64,000 bases of DNA from Ctena decussata (GCA_963989385.1 OZ022500.1:111827842-111891841), one strand, 5' to 3'. Shown: positions 11,531 to 23,947, counted from the stretch's first letter. Made by a program: numbers and translations. The notes: generated from the sequence alone by a model not told the origin.

Positions 11531-13790
11531 CCTGATTACTAGGCGTAAAAACTGAAACTGTATCAGGAGTTATTTCATTCAAATGCTACATACTAATCTT
11601 ATTTCGTTTAATTCAAACAAACTGTATCCAGACAGTATATCAAACATTCGAAAACTGCCTTTCTGGTTATTCTAAATTCTGCATGTTCTTCAATACCCCA
11701 CCAGTTCCAAAGCAGCCCAAACGTTTAGTTTAACACAATGGGCCTTTGGTCTGAGAAAAGGTAAAAAGAAGTTTTTAGTTTTCATGGTTCGCAAACAGAA
11801 AAAAATATGTGCTATAGCTCGGACATCTGCAACAGGCAACGTCTTTGCCTAAAGCTGGTGGTTGTCACCGCCTGGTGAGACTCATCGATGGGCCGAATTA
11901 GTTTATTTTTTAAATATGGATAAACACGAAAACAATCATGCAGAGCACCAGAAACGGAGTTACCGTTGACAATAGAAATACAGGCCGCGTCCAACATAGC
12001 GCCGTATCTAATGAGGTGCCGCAACCAGCATCTCCAAGTCGCATCCACCTCAACCCTATCTTGAACCCTAGACCTGAACAAACTGGTACAGAGAACTGGT
12101 ACCCTGCGACAAAAAGACGTCACATTAACGCCGGTGTGGCATTATGACATTGGTTTAATTGAGTCTGTGCATGTGCAGTCATATACTGTTGCAACACTGT
12201 CCATGCCCCTGATGTTGTTTTAAAATGGGATTCCAAAAGTCTTGTATTGTCAAAGTAGCACTCATTGTTTCTGTCGTATATGGAAAGTGGTTCAGATATA
12301 ACATGAATATAAATGATGTTTGAATACTGCAGTGAAAATGAAAATGAGTAGTAAATGTTATTTCACACCTTTAAAGGCATTTATTCTCTACTATATAGAA
12401 CAACCCCTCCCCCCCCCCCCCCCCCAGTTGTTAGATGTTTTATGACACTGTTATGTCATTACCTATGTGAGATTGGGTATTTTCTTTGATGATATTGCAA
12501 TGTCACTGAACTGTTGCATAACAGGATTAAGGAACTCAGTATACCAGAATTTGTCCAAAACGTCGTCTAAACAATCACTCGCATGGACACCGCATAAAGT
12601 TTGAACCAAAATGCTACGCGCCAGGACAGATTTCTAGAAATGGGACACAAAACCGGAATGGGTCGTTAACGGCTAACAGTAGCCTATTTTGATGTCGACG
12701 TCAGGTAAGACAAACAAATGATGAATTCAGCATGCACTACAGATAAATCTTCAACCAGGCGCCGACCCCTACGGAATCTAATCAGAAATGAATGTATCCC
12801 TCTGTTATCTGTAGGTTGATCATTAGGACAAAAGTCCATACATGTACAGGTATTATTAACACACTCAATTTTCTGAGAAATCTTTACTACGGATAGCAGG
12901 AAAACATATTTAATTTCAGTCGTTTCCAAATTTGCACACCCTGACAAAGGTCAAGCATCATTTCCATAAGCATTTTGTGTTAAATGTTTAGTAATTGATT
13001 CCATTTTTTCCATCTTTCTGTTTCAAGTTTACAACTTTCCCGCAACGTGTCGCAGAGGACCTCTTGAAACACGTCCGAATATTAAAAATCTTTCATTTAT
13101 TTAGGACAGGAACATGTTTAGGACCACTGATCTTTTTGGTTACAATTATAATGATTTGGTGTAGGAAGCTCGGTGATTCTACAAACACCAGGAGCTGTTG
13201 AAATTTGTTTAACTGCTACCATCTATTAGCCAGCTCTTTAGAGTTTAAGTAGCATTTTTCATTCGAAATGATATAATGATTTTTATTTATTTATTTTTAT
13301 TTCAAAAGCAATGATGATACTAATTAAGATGCAAAGAACCGCATCAAAACGACACTGAACAGGACAGAATGTAAAACAAAACTGTAGATAGGGACCACAA
13401 AACCCTACAGGATAATAAAAAGAGCAACACGGAAACCACGCACTAGAACGGTAAGTAGTATATGTTGTTGTTCTAATTCTCATAACGATGTTTCCTAAGC
13501 GGCTCAAGGGGTAATCCATAACTTGCACTTCTTTCACAGCCTGGCTTATATTTGATAAGACTGAAATAAATTATTTGAGAAAATGATTTGTTGGAGAAAA
13601 AAATCAATTCTGGATACCAGACTTCAGTAGTTCATACACCATACTTCATATTTCACACTTTGCAAAGATCACACTGCACAGTTCAACCAGCACCAACAAT
13701 CAGCAGACATTGTATGATTTTGCACAGATAGGTGATTTTATAGCTCCATTGCTATAGCAAGAAATGGGACGAAGAAGCTTATCTAAACTG
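11531..13790. other. Interval without a recognised gene
   Basis: A poly-C run lies at 12408-12425. Short frames at 11812-12123 (minus) and 12995-13201 (plus) match no family I know and lack splice-site support. A ~55-bp motif at 13480-13540 (ataacgatgtttcctaagcg...) recurs in diverged form at 15615-15675, so it is a dispersed repeat. Confidence 0.4.
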
Positions 13791-13794
13791 AGGT

Positions 13795-13935
13795 CTCCTC
13801 TTAAAAGAAAGAATTTGCTCTTACAGGGGCGAATTCTTTCTTTTAAAATTTCAACATCTTAAAAGAAAGAATTTGCTCTTACAGGGGCAAATTCTTTCTT
13901 TTAAAATTTCAACACCCACTGAGGTGGGTGGTAAA
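13795..13935. mobile_element. Palindromic repeat family B, duplicated hairpin
   Basis: Two tandem copies of a palindrome: ttaaaagaaagaatttgctc, short loop, inverse arm (about 55-bp period). The same palindrome core recurs singly at about 17630-17770, 40565-40630, 47500-47535 and 48880-48925. Confidence 0.65.
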
Positions 13936-14657
13936 ATGAAAATGGCAGGATGCCACCTCCATTGCATTTTGATATAACATTGCATGTTGGTATGACAAAA
14001 TGACAATTAAATACATTGCATATTTTAATATGGTAATTACCGCGTTTAAACTAGACTCAGCTAAAAGAAATATTTTCACTGATGAGGTAAGGAAATGTCA
14101 TGAACGCTTCTGGGATCAATAGGCGAGCGTGACACAAATTAAGATTTTTCCATCTCATACTTGACAATTTCTTTTATATATTTTCGCCAGAAAAAGAACG
14201 GATGCAAAAAACGTTTTCTTTTGGGCAGGAATTATTTTCATCCTGATAAAAAAAATGAAAAAGGATGAGTGTCGAGATAGTGCGGAGGTTCCCCGCAGGT
14301 CTGCCGAAGCATCCACTGCAAAGGATGTACAGCTGCTTTAGGCTCAGTAGTACTGACATTTAACCCACCACACCGCGGCTCACCCTGGTATTACACAACG
14401 GTGTCAATATATATAAACACATACTAATAGTTTATTATTGGACTGCTGGTCTTGAAGATTATTTATTTATCTATCTCTCTATTATTTACTTATTTATTTA
14501 TTAATATTTTTGTTTCTTTCATTTCTTCGTTTATTTAACTTAAAGAGTCAAAATAATCAACAATAAACAACATATATTTCAAGATATACATGTATGTGAT
14601 CTAAATATATATATTAGGTCTTCTATCTGTTTTTCCTTCTATAAATAGACATATCAG
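13936..14657. other. AT-rich interval
   Basis: No coding signal. TTTA-type low complexity at 14460-14540. Confidence 0.4.
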
Positions 14658-14714
14658 TCCAGAAATAGAAATGTCAATACAGCAGAAAGCATATCTCAAC
14701 ATACCTGAGCACAG
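14658..14714 (+). CDS. Possible upstream exon of the unrecognised gene
   Basis: A 57-bp open segment between atatcag and gtactg. It reads PEIEMSIQQKAYLNIPEH and ends in phase 2, which fits exon A. Support is phase compatibility plus absence of stops only; no homology is recognised. Confidence 0.25.
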
Positions 14715-15431
14715 GTACTGACTTGCCACTGTTATTGGGTTTATATATACTAGTCAGCCGACAGTCTGACTCAAACGATATTGAATAATCAACAAACGAA
14801 TAAACATTTATTAAAGGGGAGCAATCTCTCTACTAAATAGGTAATTGAACAGCTAAGTTCTTTTTCTCAGCTTGATAATCACAGCTGTATCGAAAGTGAA
14901 ATGGGTCCCCAAATAAATTAAGACGTTGGTAGTAATATCATTTCTAAGTTTTCATATGATAACAAACGCGTGTTATTTCGGATCAGCAGCCTGCCTATTT
15001 TGGCTGTCAATTACGTTAGTTTTATGTCTCTGAGAACGTTATTTTTAAATGTTTTTTAACAAAATAGAACTTTTTACAATAGGACTAAGTGATCTTATTT
15101 CAACTTTAAACTTACCGGACGCACAATCATGTTTTATGCATCTGGAGGAGAAGTCAGGTCTCTCAAATTCTCATTCCTATATGCAGCTGCAAATAACTAT
15201 CTTGTCTAATTAACAAAAATAAATAAATAAACAATGTGCAGGCAAGCAGGCGTATTTTAAGAACCTGCTTATTTGGTGATAGGCAGCTGTACCCATCCTA
15301 CACAGTTTGCAAAATTACCTTGATTATGCACAGTACATTAAATCAACTCTTTTAATTTGTTTTTCATAAAATATATTGAACTGACCATGCATTTTTTATA
15401 AAATATATTGACTTTTCCCATTACATTTTAG

Positions 15432-15522
15432 ATCCAGTTTGAAAAGTTTGAACGACAGATACTTCAGCTATTCAAGAGTCATTATGCCAATGTGTACAGA
15501 ACAAGTGAAAAACGAACCAGTG
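15432..15522 (+). CDS. Unrecognised gene, exon A
   Basis: Acceptor cattacattttag, donor gtaaat. Only the frame with one leading base stays compatible with exon B; it reads SSLKSLNDRYFSYSRVIMPM then CTEQVKNEPV and ends at phase 0. Confidence 0.5.
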
Positions 15523-17067
15523 GTAAATATTTTTGCTTATTACTATATTCACTGTTAGCTACCATTTCTGAAATTCGGATTTACATCTTTCAGTTCAGTG
15601 AAGTTCAATTCTCCTAACGACGTTCCCCAAGTGGCTCGGCGGTACGTAACCATAGTTGCACGCACTTGGCGCCGTGTGTCCGTCAAAATTTACATCTTTC
15701 CGATCGTAAGGTGATTCATAAACTGTTTGCAAACAGTGTTTATTCTTATCAGATTACTAATGACATATTTTTAGATGAATGCGCTTAATGTGAATGTACA
15801 GATGACCTCTGAAAGTTTAATATTCATCATGTGTCATCTCTTGGTTGGTCGAACAGTCTCGGTATAGGTAGCTGTACATTCCTATTGCATTGCAGAATAA
15901 GCAGGCTTTTATAGCAACGCGGTTACGTCGCTTTTTAGATCACTCCAGTCCGATCCTCGACCGCTTTTATCAGTCCAGGACAGTAATATAAAACACAATG
16001 CTAAATGTGAACATTTTATCTGCATGTCATCATCGAACTAGCATTATTTGGAGAACCACTATATGTATTTCATTTCTGTTTAGCAATGACAGTGACAAAT
16101 TTTCTTATTTTTAAGCGTTTTATTTTCAACTTTTTACAGACCACTGAATGTACTTGTGGACATGGAGACTTCCTAAAGCAGTTCCTTGGAAATGTTATGT
16201 GTGCATTTGAAGAAGAATGCGACTTAACAGCTGCATATAAGCAAGCCAACATATCAACACAGGCTTCAAACAAGACGCGAAGGTCGAAAATTGTTAGAAA
16301 ACTTAAGTTGAAACGATTGGCCCGTGCTCGGCCGAAGAATGTGAAACTATCAAAGGGACTCAATGTAAGTTTGGTTACTCTAAGCTAATTGTTGACCTTA
16401 CAATACGGCACGATCTTGAAAATGTTCCATTATTATCAGGGCTGCATGATGTCTGAGATCTGTGTATAATAAAAATCATAAATATAAGCCGTATTTTAAG
16501 TCAGGTCTTTGTGGTAATGCAAAATGTTAAGAGGGTTATAGCTGTAAACTTAAAATCGGACGAAACATGAACACATTTTAGTTGTACTTTTCAAAAGTCT
16601 CATTTAAGTCTCGTGTGAGTTTATAGCTTTCAGATTGCTAATACAAAAAGCATTAAATCGTAAAATCGCTATTATCACGATGCATTATTTTGCTTATTTG
16701 GTCCTTTTTTGGTTGTTTTCAGACATACGTAGAAAAGGATTGTTTAGCGGATATGTTAGAGACTGTCACCTGGACATATTTTCCAAAGCCAAAACCGCTA
16801 GACCAGCTTGCAACTGTGGATTCAATAAAACCCTGCACAGAATTTCCACTGAACAGAAACAAGAGCACAAGGTGTGTGTGAATCAAGTGATGATCAGAAG
16901 ACATTTATCAATCTGGCGATTATTTAGCAGGCTGCTTCACTAAGCGTAGCTAGAGAACTTACAGGATCTTTCTTCCAGAGGATCTGCTTCCAAAGGATCG
17001 TCCTTCGGAATGCATTATATATGAATACGAAACAAGGAAGAAACAAGGAATGGGCTTCACTACTTGA
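15432..17067 (+). CDS. Unrecognised spliced gene, partial model
   Basis: Best model: exons 15432-15522, 16140-16364, 16723-16871 and 16965-17067, with a possible extra 5' exon at 14658-14714. Three acceptors have strong pyrimidine tracts (cttttcccattacattttag, caactttttacag, tttttggttgttttcag) and one donor is a perfect gtaagt. The phases fit a continuous frame. The product has Cys clusters (TTECTCGHGDFL; NVMCAFEEEC; EKDCLADML; KPCTEF) and a strongly basic stretch (RRSKIVRKLKLKRLARARPK). I recognise no domain; TIMP/NTR was considered and not supported. The true 5' end is not found. The 3' end is ambiguous: one frame stops at 17065-17067, while a second long frame runs to 17278. The gene may be frameshifted there or use alternative acceptors. 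Confidence 0.6.
16140..16364 (+). CDS. Unrecognised gene, exon B
   Basis: Acceptor ttcaactttttacag, donor gtaagt. It has 75 open codons, phase 0 at both ends: an N-terminal Cys-rich part (ECTCGHGDFL) and a C-terminal Lys/Arg-rich part (RARPKNVKLSKGLN). It is the best-supported exon of this gene. Confidence 0.65.
16723..16871 (+). CDS. Unrecognised gene, exon C
   Basis: Acceptor ggttgttttcag. Phase 0 reading TYVEKDCLADMLETVTWTYF then PKPKPLDQLATVDSIKPC and TEFPLNRNKST. The donor is weak (gtgtgtg). If it is not spliced, the frame ends at TGA 16879-16881. Confidence 0.6.
16965..17067 (+). CDS. Unrecognised gene, exon D (short frame)
   Basis: Acceptor aacttacag; the leading G completes Arg with AG of exon C. 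It reads IFLPEDLLPKDRPSECIIYE then YETRKKQG and stops at TGA 17065-17067. An alternative acceptor (ccagag at 16975-16980) switches to a frame open to TAA 17276-17278 that contains MFVVFVISDSHCDDFDLTTK and ends LVQWTIKANG. Both frames look coding-like, suggesting a frameshift or alternative splicing. Confidence 0.4.
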
Positions 17068-17278
17068 CCCGACAATGTTCGTCGTTTTTGTTATCTCTGA
17101 TAGCCATTGTGACGATTTTGATTTGACGACGAAAAAAATTGAAGAAGTGAGCATCAGTTCCGATAATTCAGTTGCTTTCTGTTCAGATGATGTTTCCAGT
17201 CGTATTACTTTTGTAACAGAGTTATACATCGACAAACAGCAAAATCTGGTGCAGTGGACAATTAAAGCAAATGGATAA

Positions 17279-18350
17279 GACAAAACATCGTTAACCTGTG
17301 GGAGAAATCAGATCCATGAAAATGGCAAATATTAGTAACAATGAACCAGATTATGATAACCAAGCTTATTAACTTGGAATCGCAATTATATACTACAGCA
17401 CCGTATTTAACCCACTGTATTATATCGTGCAATATGTATTTAGTCGTGCAATAGCTACATGTAGTTTTTGGCATAGATTAGTAGCTAGGACAGTATAAAG
17501 TCTTTTATATCGACAAACATTTGCGAAAGTTTGTATGCTTTTATGAATTTTGAGAATTGGAAAAATAAATTCCTTTACGATGAATAAATACACATTCATG
17601 GGGAGCAACTCTGCCATTGATTTTGCTGCCCTTTTCAATAGGGATCAACACTTGGTGGAAAGAATCTGCTCCCTTGGAGCAGTCCCTTTCCTTTAAGAGT
17701 AGATCCCATTTTGGAAAGGCTATGACTCCCAGGGAAGTAAACTGGAAGTTCCAGAAGTCGTTTCCCTTTGTAAAATGGTTGAAAACATGGCGGTGTACCT
17801 AAACTCTAATTTGTGAAAATAACTTTCGTAAGGATTTTTTTTCAGTTTACAGTAGAATTATTGTCTCAGATAAATAATGGATCAAGAAAATGTTATTTTT
17901 TTGTTGTTGTTGTTTTGTTGTTGTTTTGTTTTGTTTCGTTTGTTTTATGAAAGCGCTGAAAATAAAATATATTACAACTTTTGTGTCTGTTATTTCTATT
18001 AAGTTCAGATCAGATGTCTTTAAAAAGGAAGAAACACGCAAAAGAAACAGAATTACATTCAAGACTTAATGTGCCGTCAGAGACGGTGGAATTAAGTCAG
18101 CTTCAAACCTATTAAGCTTCTGTTTAGAAGTAGTAATGTTTAGAAGTATGGCACATGTTCCTTTCTTCGAATGTGTTCGCTGCTCTTGAACGAACTCTTT
18201 AGATTTAAATGATGAAACTGTAATGTGCTGAATAAATAAAATAAATAATATATGAAGTAAGCAAAAGCATTCCACTGCCTATGATGAAGAAAACTGAAAT
18301 AAAATACAATAAGATAACCAGTTTGACTGGGGCAGTTTAGAAGAACACAG
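17279..18350. other. Downstream of the unrecognised gene; no further gene seen
   Basis: Contains a family-B palindromic repeat (17625-17800) and a TTG/GTTTT low-complexity run (17890-17945). Confidence 0.4.
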
Positions 18351-18355
18351 AAATG

Positions 18356-18477
18356 TCCTGCTTAAAGCAGGGACCATTCTATACAAGTTTATTTTGTATA
18401 TTCGAAAGACCCATTTGGGGTCTTTCGAATATACAAAATGAGCCTGTGTTGAGTGGTCACCTGCGTTAAGCAGGAAA
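18356..18477. mobile_element. Small foldback element with perfect internal hairpin
   Basis: Outer inverted repeats tcctgcttaaagcagg / its near-inverse (18356-18371, 18462-18477) enclose a perfect 22-bp-arm hairpin (attttgtatattcgaaagac... at 18391-18412, inverse at 18418-18439). Confidence 0.7.
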
Positions 18478-19165
18478 TTCAGTCAGTAACAGACCTCTTG
18501 ATATTTTTGACAACGTAAGTACGTTTGTCTATTAATATTTGCTTTTAACAGTTGAAATAGTGCCTTTTCTGGTTACTACTTTCGCCATTGTTTGGTCTGC
18601 TAAACACAAAAATACTTTCTCTTGTAAATTAGATATTTATCTGTATTAGCAGGAACTCAAACTACGTCGTTCCAAAGGTCGCCGCAACATCAGAACTTTA
18701 CGACAACGGTATAGTTGTTTCAATATTGAATATTCTTATAAGTGTCGTTTTTTTTTTCTATACCATTTTTCTATACCATAAGCAGTTCGTAGTACAACAG
18801 TCATGGCTTTCATGTTTTGACTTAGATAAGTGCACATTGGAAAATTTGGGAATATTAACTACCAAAACAGAAACGAAAATACCAAAGCAATTCAATAATG
18901 TTAAAGTAGAGCCCACATAAGACACCAAAAAATGCGAAGACATTTGAATTGTTCTCTGACAAAACCATCACATTTCAAAAACTACATTTTTACAAAATCA
19001 AACCGAAACCGAAGAACCATTAAACGGCCATTAATAAGAACTCAGGCGATTTGAAATAATTTTACAAATGCAACCCGGAAAGAAGTGTTCTGTCCACCAT
19101 ATGGCTGTTGCATCTACACCCAATAACTCATCAGTTAGGTTTCATTGTAAAACAAATAAAATCAT

Positions 19166-19374
19166 AAATGAGCCGCAACACAACAAAACAAACAAAGTGG
19201 CATGTGCGCCCAGCGAAGACTCAGATCAACCTGGGTATTCGCCCAGTCTGATCAGAGTCTTCGCTGTTAGCATGGAGCTTGCTTAGACCCTTATACATAG
19301 CTACCCTTTCAGTGCGCAGCGAAGAGTCTGGTAATACTGGGCGGATGGCCAGTCTTCCTCTGTCACGAGACTTT
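19166..19374. mobile_element. Foldback/MITE family A copy, right end missing
   Basis: Begins aaatgagccgcaacacaaca and carries the internal palindromes 'cccagtctgatcagagtctt' and 'agcgaagagtctggtaatac'. It lacks the right terminal repeat present in the other copies. Confidence 0.6.
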
Positions 19375-19384
19375 TAAAGGGCTT

Positions 19385-19580
19385 ACAGGTCCATCGCTCC
19401 CCGCCCCCTACGCCCCCACTGCCCTAGAAGTAAGAATTTAAGTACTGTTTTATCATACATATTGTGTAGATACATGATTTGCTCAAGGTCACAATTCACC
19501 CGTGATATGTAGTTCAAACTCAGGACCTTCCGACCACGAGTTGGGCACTTTACCAACTCAGTTTTTGGTGACTTCATATA
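19385..19580 (-). mobile_element. tRNA-derived SINE head, minus strand
   Basis: On the minus strand: actgagttggtaaagtgccc, then ggtcggaaggtcctgagttt and gaact, in the order A-box-like then B-box-like of a tRNA head. Divergent; not a functional tRNA. Confidence 0.5.
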
Positions 19581-19899
19581 GATTGTAAATAACTTTCACA
19601 ACTCACACTCGCGGACCATGGGAAACATCCAGTGAGCCGTCATGAACAAAACTGACTCATCGATGGATCTGGCACCAGAGTATTATCGTCAGCGAGGTTT
19701 CTCCATGTGCCGCCCCCATTTCTCGAGGAACAGTGCTCCAAGACCTGATGGTGGACCATCAACATAAAGAATCAATATTTAAGATCAGAAAATTAAACTA
19801 TAGTGAAATCAATTTCAGTCGGTCTATAGTTATTTCCATATCAATTAACTTACTGTGACTGTGATTATCCGGAACCAAGGTTTTCACTAAGTTTTAGAG

Positions 19900-20010
19900 T
19901 AACTGTTAAGATTTTCATAGTAGCTGGCAGCCAGTGAGTGAGCGAACGCGAGCGCAGCGAGCGTACGTTCAAGGCCGGGAGTCCGGGGGGCGCCTAGGCT
20001 CCCGGAAGCT
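19900..20010. repeat. GAGCG-rich dispersed repeat piece
   Basis: 'gtgagcgaacgcgagcgcag' followed by GC-rich sequence. Its base composition is unlike the neighbourhood. Type unknown. Confidence 0.35.
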
Positions 20011-20450
20011 CTGAGCTAAATGGTGCAATTTCCTGCCTCTCTGCTTCTGTTTTCTGGTAGTTTTTATCTTATTGTTTTGTATTTCTGTTTGCCCAGTTCG
20101 TTTTAGAAGTTTTAGGCTCAAAACAGCTAATCAGCCTATTGCATTTTCTCTCCTCATACTCTGGAGACAGAATTTGAATGAAACAATGCAGATGCCAAAG
20201 TAGGTGGCGATTTTCGTCAGCTGTCCCGGCTTTTAACGATAACCCTGGGAACTGTGGTAATGAAATCCAGAATTGTGATCTACCTTTAGATATTTCAAAT
20301 CATACTAATCAGCTAATATTTATTTTCCTATTTTACAGATAAATTTATATTATTGTTCACTAAATCATTTTACAAAGTACATTTTTTAAAGTCTATTCAT
20401 ATATGTTTTACATATGCAAATTAATTTTCATGTAATTGTTTTATATTGTT

Positions 20451-23296
20451 AGCTCACCTGAGCCGAAGGCTCACAAGGTGAGCTTATAGTATACACCTTT
20501 CCTATAATTCAGATTCTGTTCGAGTTTTGTCCCTTGAAACGCCTATGACGTCATCTATAGGATAGGCTATTGTTTTTCATTGTGTAACCAAATAAATGCT
20601 GGTTTTCCGTATATTCAAAACTGACTTTCAAAGGTTAGATTATGACAGGTATTTTGTTCCAACTACATTTAGCTCTTTCTTTGTCAGAAAATAAGCTTTA
20701 TAACTTATAGCATATGGGAATTTGACATAAAATTAAAAGATTTTCGACTAAAATTTTGGGCTAAAATTACCGTAATCAAGAGCATGTATCACCAGTTCAG
20801 CTTCCAAAACATAAGGAATAGAAAGAAAATCGCTGAAGATGTTCAGACCGTTATTACAAAAGATACAAAACGAACGATTTGCTGATTATAGAGTATTTTT
20901 TGTATAAAGCAGACACACGCTAAAATTGACAACAAAGTGTGCTGACATGGAATTCGTTTGTGTAATCACCGAATCGCGCGCATTGCCGCAATAAACAAAC
21001 ACCTATGATTGTGTATTACCTAGACACGTGTTCCGGAGGCAGCTTAAGAACACGCTACCGTGAAATGGAAACGATCAAACAAATAATACCGAAGATAAGT
21101 AAGAGATGAAAAAAAAATAATGTAAATTCAATCTCGGGTTCAAACTTACGGAAAACTGTCTGGATGCTGATGCTTTAAGATCGGTGTATCGCACAAGAAA
21201 ACAATATATATCAGCGCTATAATCTGTCCAGTAATAATGCGTAGTTACTATCTGAATGCTGTTGTTTTACCTGTCGGAAAAATGGAAAGAACTTTTTCAG
21301 ATTATACGGAATGTAACTCTTTAATATTGAATAAACGTGAATGTATTGCCGGGTTGTTAAAACACGGTGTCGGTGAAAGGGTCATGAAAATCATGAGCGA
21401 CTTGTCGGAATTCTCAATATGATATTAAAATAAAAAAAAATATATAAATAAAAAATGTCACATGACAACAGGGCAATTATACTTTAATTTGGTCTTTCGG
21501 TGTATTTTTTTGCAGTTCACATTTACAAAACGTCTGCTTTATGCATGTTATGTGTGCTTGCAGTTGTACTGAATTATATAGGATGCTCCTAGAGACATCC
21601 TATAGATGACGTCACAGTCTACTTGGGTAGATAACTCGTGCGCGACTTTATCGATTTATAGGAAAGGTGTATAGGCTTGGTCCGTCGTCCGTTGTCCGTC
21701 GTCCGTCCACACTTTTAAGTATTAATATCTGCTAAAGTGGCTGGCCAATCTTGATCAGATTTTATGTGTAGCATGGTTGGGATGGGGGATTTATTGCCTA
21801 TAGTTTTGGGACAGATTGGTTTAAAACTCTGGTTACCATGGCAACAAAAAGGTCCCATAGACTTATAATGGGGAAAATGTTGTCCGGGCCCTAACTTCTT
21901 CATTTTAGATCGCAACTTCTTCAAACTTGCAGATATCCAGGACAGTCAAAACATCTCGGACCAGTTTGATTTTTGGTCAGGTTGGATCATTCATTTCAGA
22001 GTTACTTGCCCTTGAGTGATAAAATATTTTCCCATAGACTTATAATGGGGAAAATGTTGTCCGGGCCCTAGCTTCTTCATTTTTAGTCGTAACTCCTTGT
22101 AACTTGCAGGTATCCAGGACAGCCAAAACATCTCGGACCAGTTCGAATTTGGGCCAGGTTGGCTCATTCTTTTTAGAGTTACTTGCCCTTGAGCGATAAA
22201 ATATTTTTCCATAGACTTATAATTGGGAAAATGTTGTCCGGGCCCAAGCTTCTTCATTTTTAGTCGCAACTCCTTTTAACTTGCAGGTAAACAGGACACT
22301 CAAAACATCTAGGACCAGTTCGAATTCGGGTCAGGTTGAATCATTCGTTTCAGAGTTACTTGCCCTTGAGCGATAAATATTTTCCCAGACTTTTAATTTG
22401 GAAAATGTTGTCCGGGTCCTAGCTTCTTCATTTTTGGTAGCAACTTCTTCAAACTTGCAGGTATCCAGGACAGTCAAAACATCGCAGACCAGTTCAAATT
22501 TGGGCCAGGTTGGATCATTCTTTTCAGAGTTACTTGCCCTGGAGCGATAAAATATTTTCCCATAGACTTATAATGGGGAAAGTGTTGTCCGGTCATCATT
22601 CTAGTGCCTTCATTTATGGAATGATTTAAATTGTACTTCACACAAGTGATGAGTATGACAATATCTTGGACATGAACACGTTTCAGCGTTTGTGGGTCAA
22701 GGTGAAGGACACAGTGGCTATTTTTAGAAAAACTTCGTCATCGCTGTAGCGCCTTCAGTTTGTGGCCTGAATTCAATTGGATATCACACAAGTGATAAGT
22801 ATGACAATATCTTGGACAAGTTGCCATTTCAGCGTTCTTATGTTAAGGTCAATGTCACAGTGGCTATTTTTAGAAAAACTTTGTCATCGCTCTAGAGCCT
22901 TCATTTATGGACCCACTTTTAATTAAAACTTCACACAAATGTTTAGTATGACAATATCTTGAACAAGCTCGCGTTTCAGCGTCCTAAGGTCAAAGTCAAG
23001 GTCATAGTGGCTATTTATAGAAAAAACTTTGTCATCGCTCTAGCGCTTTCATTAATGGACCAATTTCGATTTAACTTCACACAAATGATAAGTATGGCAA
23101 TATCTTGGACAAGTTTGCGTTTCAGCATTCTTGGGTCAAGGTCAAGGACACAGCGGCTATTTTTAGAAAAACTTTGTCTCAAGCCTTCATTTATAGACCG
23201 ATTTTGATTTAACTTCACACAAATGTTTACTATGACAATATCTTGTACAAGTTTGAGTTTCAGCATTCTAAGGTCAAGGTCACAGTTGCTGTTTTT
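20451..23296 (+). mobile_element. Helentron/HINE-like tandem-repeat element 3 (composite, no own tail)
   Basis: Head hairpin agctcacctgagcc...ggtgagct (20451-20486), interrupted by a TIR insertion, then GTCCGTCGTCC (21679-21710). First core: ~175-bp units ('cccatagacttataatgggg' at 21856, 22030, 22205 and 22559). Second core: ~148-bp units ('ggctatttttagaaaaac' near 22709, 22862, 23009 and 23155). It runs straight into the head of element 4 without a tail. Confidence 0.6.
20492..21671. mobile_element. 1.18-kb TIR element inserted in element 3
   Basis: TIR start TACACCTTTCCTATAA, inverse at 21656-21671, flanked by TA. Imperfect similarity continues to the shared 'tgacgtcatctataggat' about 75-80 bp in from each end. 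The head of element 4 (cttatagtaaaggcttggtc) shows the undisturbed site. A 61-codon frame at 21237-21422 is unrecognised. Non-autonomous. Confidence 0.65.
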
Positions 23297-23751
23297 AGCT
23301 CACCTGAGCCGAAGGCTCACAAGGTGAGCTTATAGTAAAGGCTTGGTCCGTCGTACGTCCACAGTTTCAAGCATTAATATTTGCTAAAGTGGCTTGCCAA
23401 TCTTGATCAAATTTTCTATGTAGCATTGGGGGATGGGGATTGATTTAAAACTGTGGCTACCATGGCAACAAAAAGGTCCCATAGACTTATAATGGGAAAA
23501 ATGTTGTCCGGGTCATAGCACCTTTAGTTTTGACTGGAACTTCTTCAAACTTTCAGGTATCTAGGACAACCATAAAATATCGGACCAGTTCAAATTTGGG
23601 CCAGGTTGAATGATTCTTGTCTTTTTCATTTTCCACCCTGAGGGTCACAGGTATGATACCACCTATGTGTTCAATTTGCCTTAGAGTAACTTACCCTAGA
23701 GTACTGAGGCTGGATGGACTCAGGTGAGCTACAAGACCAATGGTCCTCTTG
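23297..23751 (+). mobile_element. Helentron/HINE-like tandem-repeat element 4
   Basis: Head agctcacctgagccgaaggc..., GTCCGTCG, one partial core unit, subterminal repeat caggtgagct, tail hairpin GACCAATGGTC then CTCTTG. It ends about 196 bp before the F8A1 start codon. Confidence 0.7.
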
Positions 23752-23759
23752 TTGTATGT

Positions 23760-23947
23760 TGTTATGGTATGTTGTTTTTACAGAATAAAATCAATCAATC
23801 AATCAAGCAAATGGACTCATACCTATGGTAGGTGTTATATTGCGTCATAACTTCAATACCGCGGTCACCCGAGCAATGCGGAGTTTCCTGATTTGAATGC
23901 CGAATGCACTTTAGCGGTACTTAGCAGTACTTTACAGCGACAGAAAA
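23760..23947 (+). promoter_or_regulatory. Probable F8A1 promoter / 5'UTR segment
   Basis: About 190 bp lie between the end of a tandem-repeat element (near 23751) and the F8A1 start codon. It is locally richer in CpG than its surroundings and contains short ATG-stop frames at about 23875, 23898 and 23903. No TATA box is evident. The transcription start is unknown, so the boundary is inferred from position only. Confidence 0.35.

Noticed and set aside
16140..17067. TIMP/netrin-type (NTR) domain for the unrecognised gene
   Set aside because: A CxC start is present but the following FC-x-(A/S)-x-(V/I)-V pattern and the overall Cys spacing do not fit.
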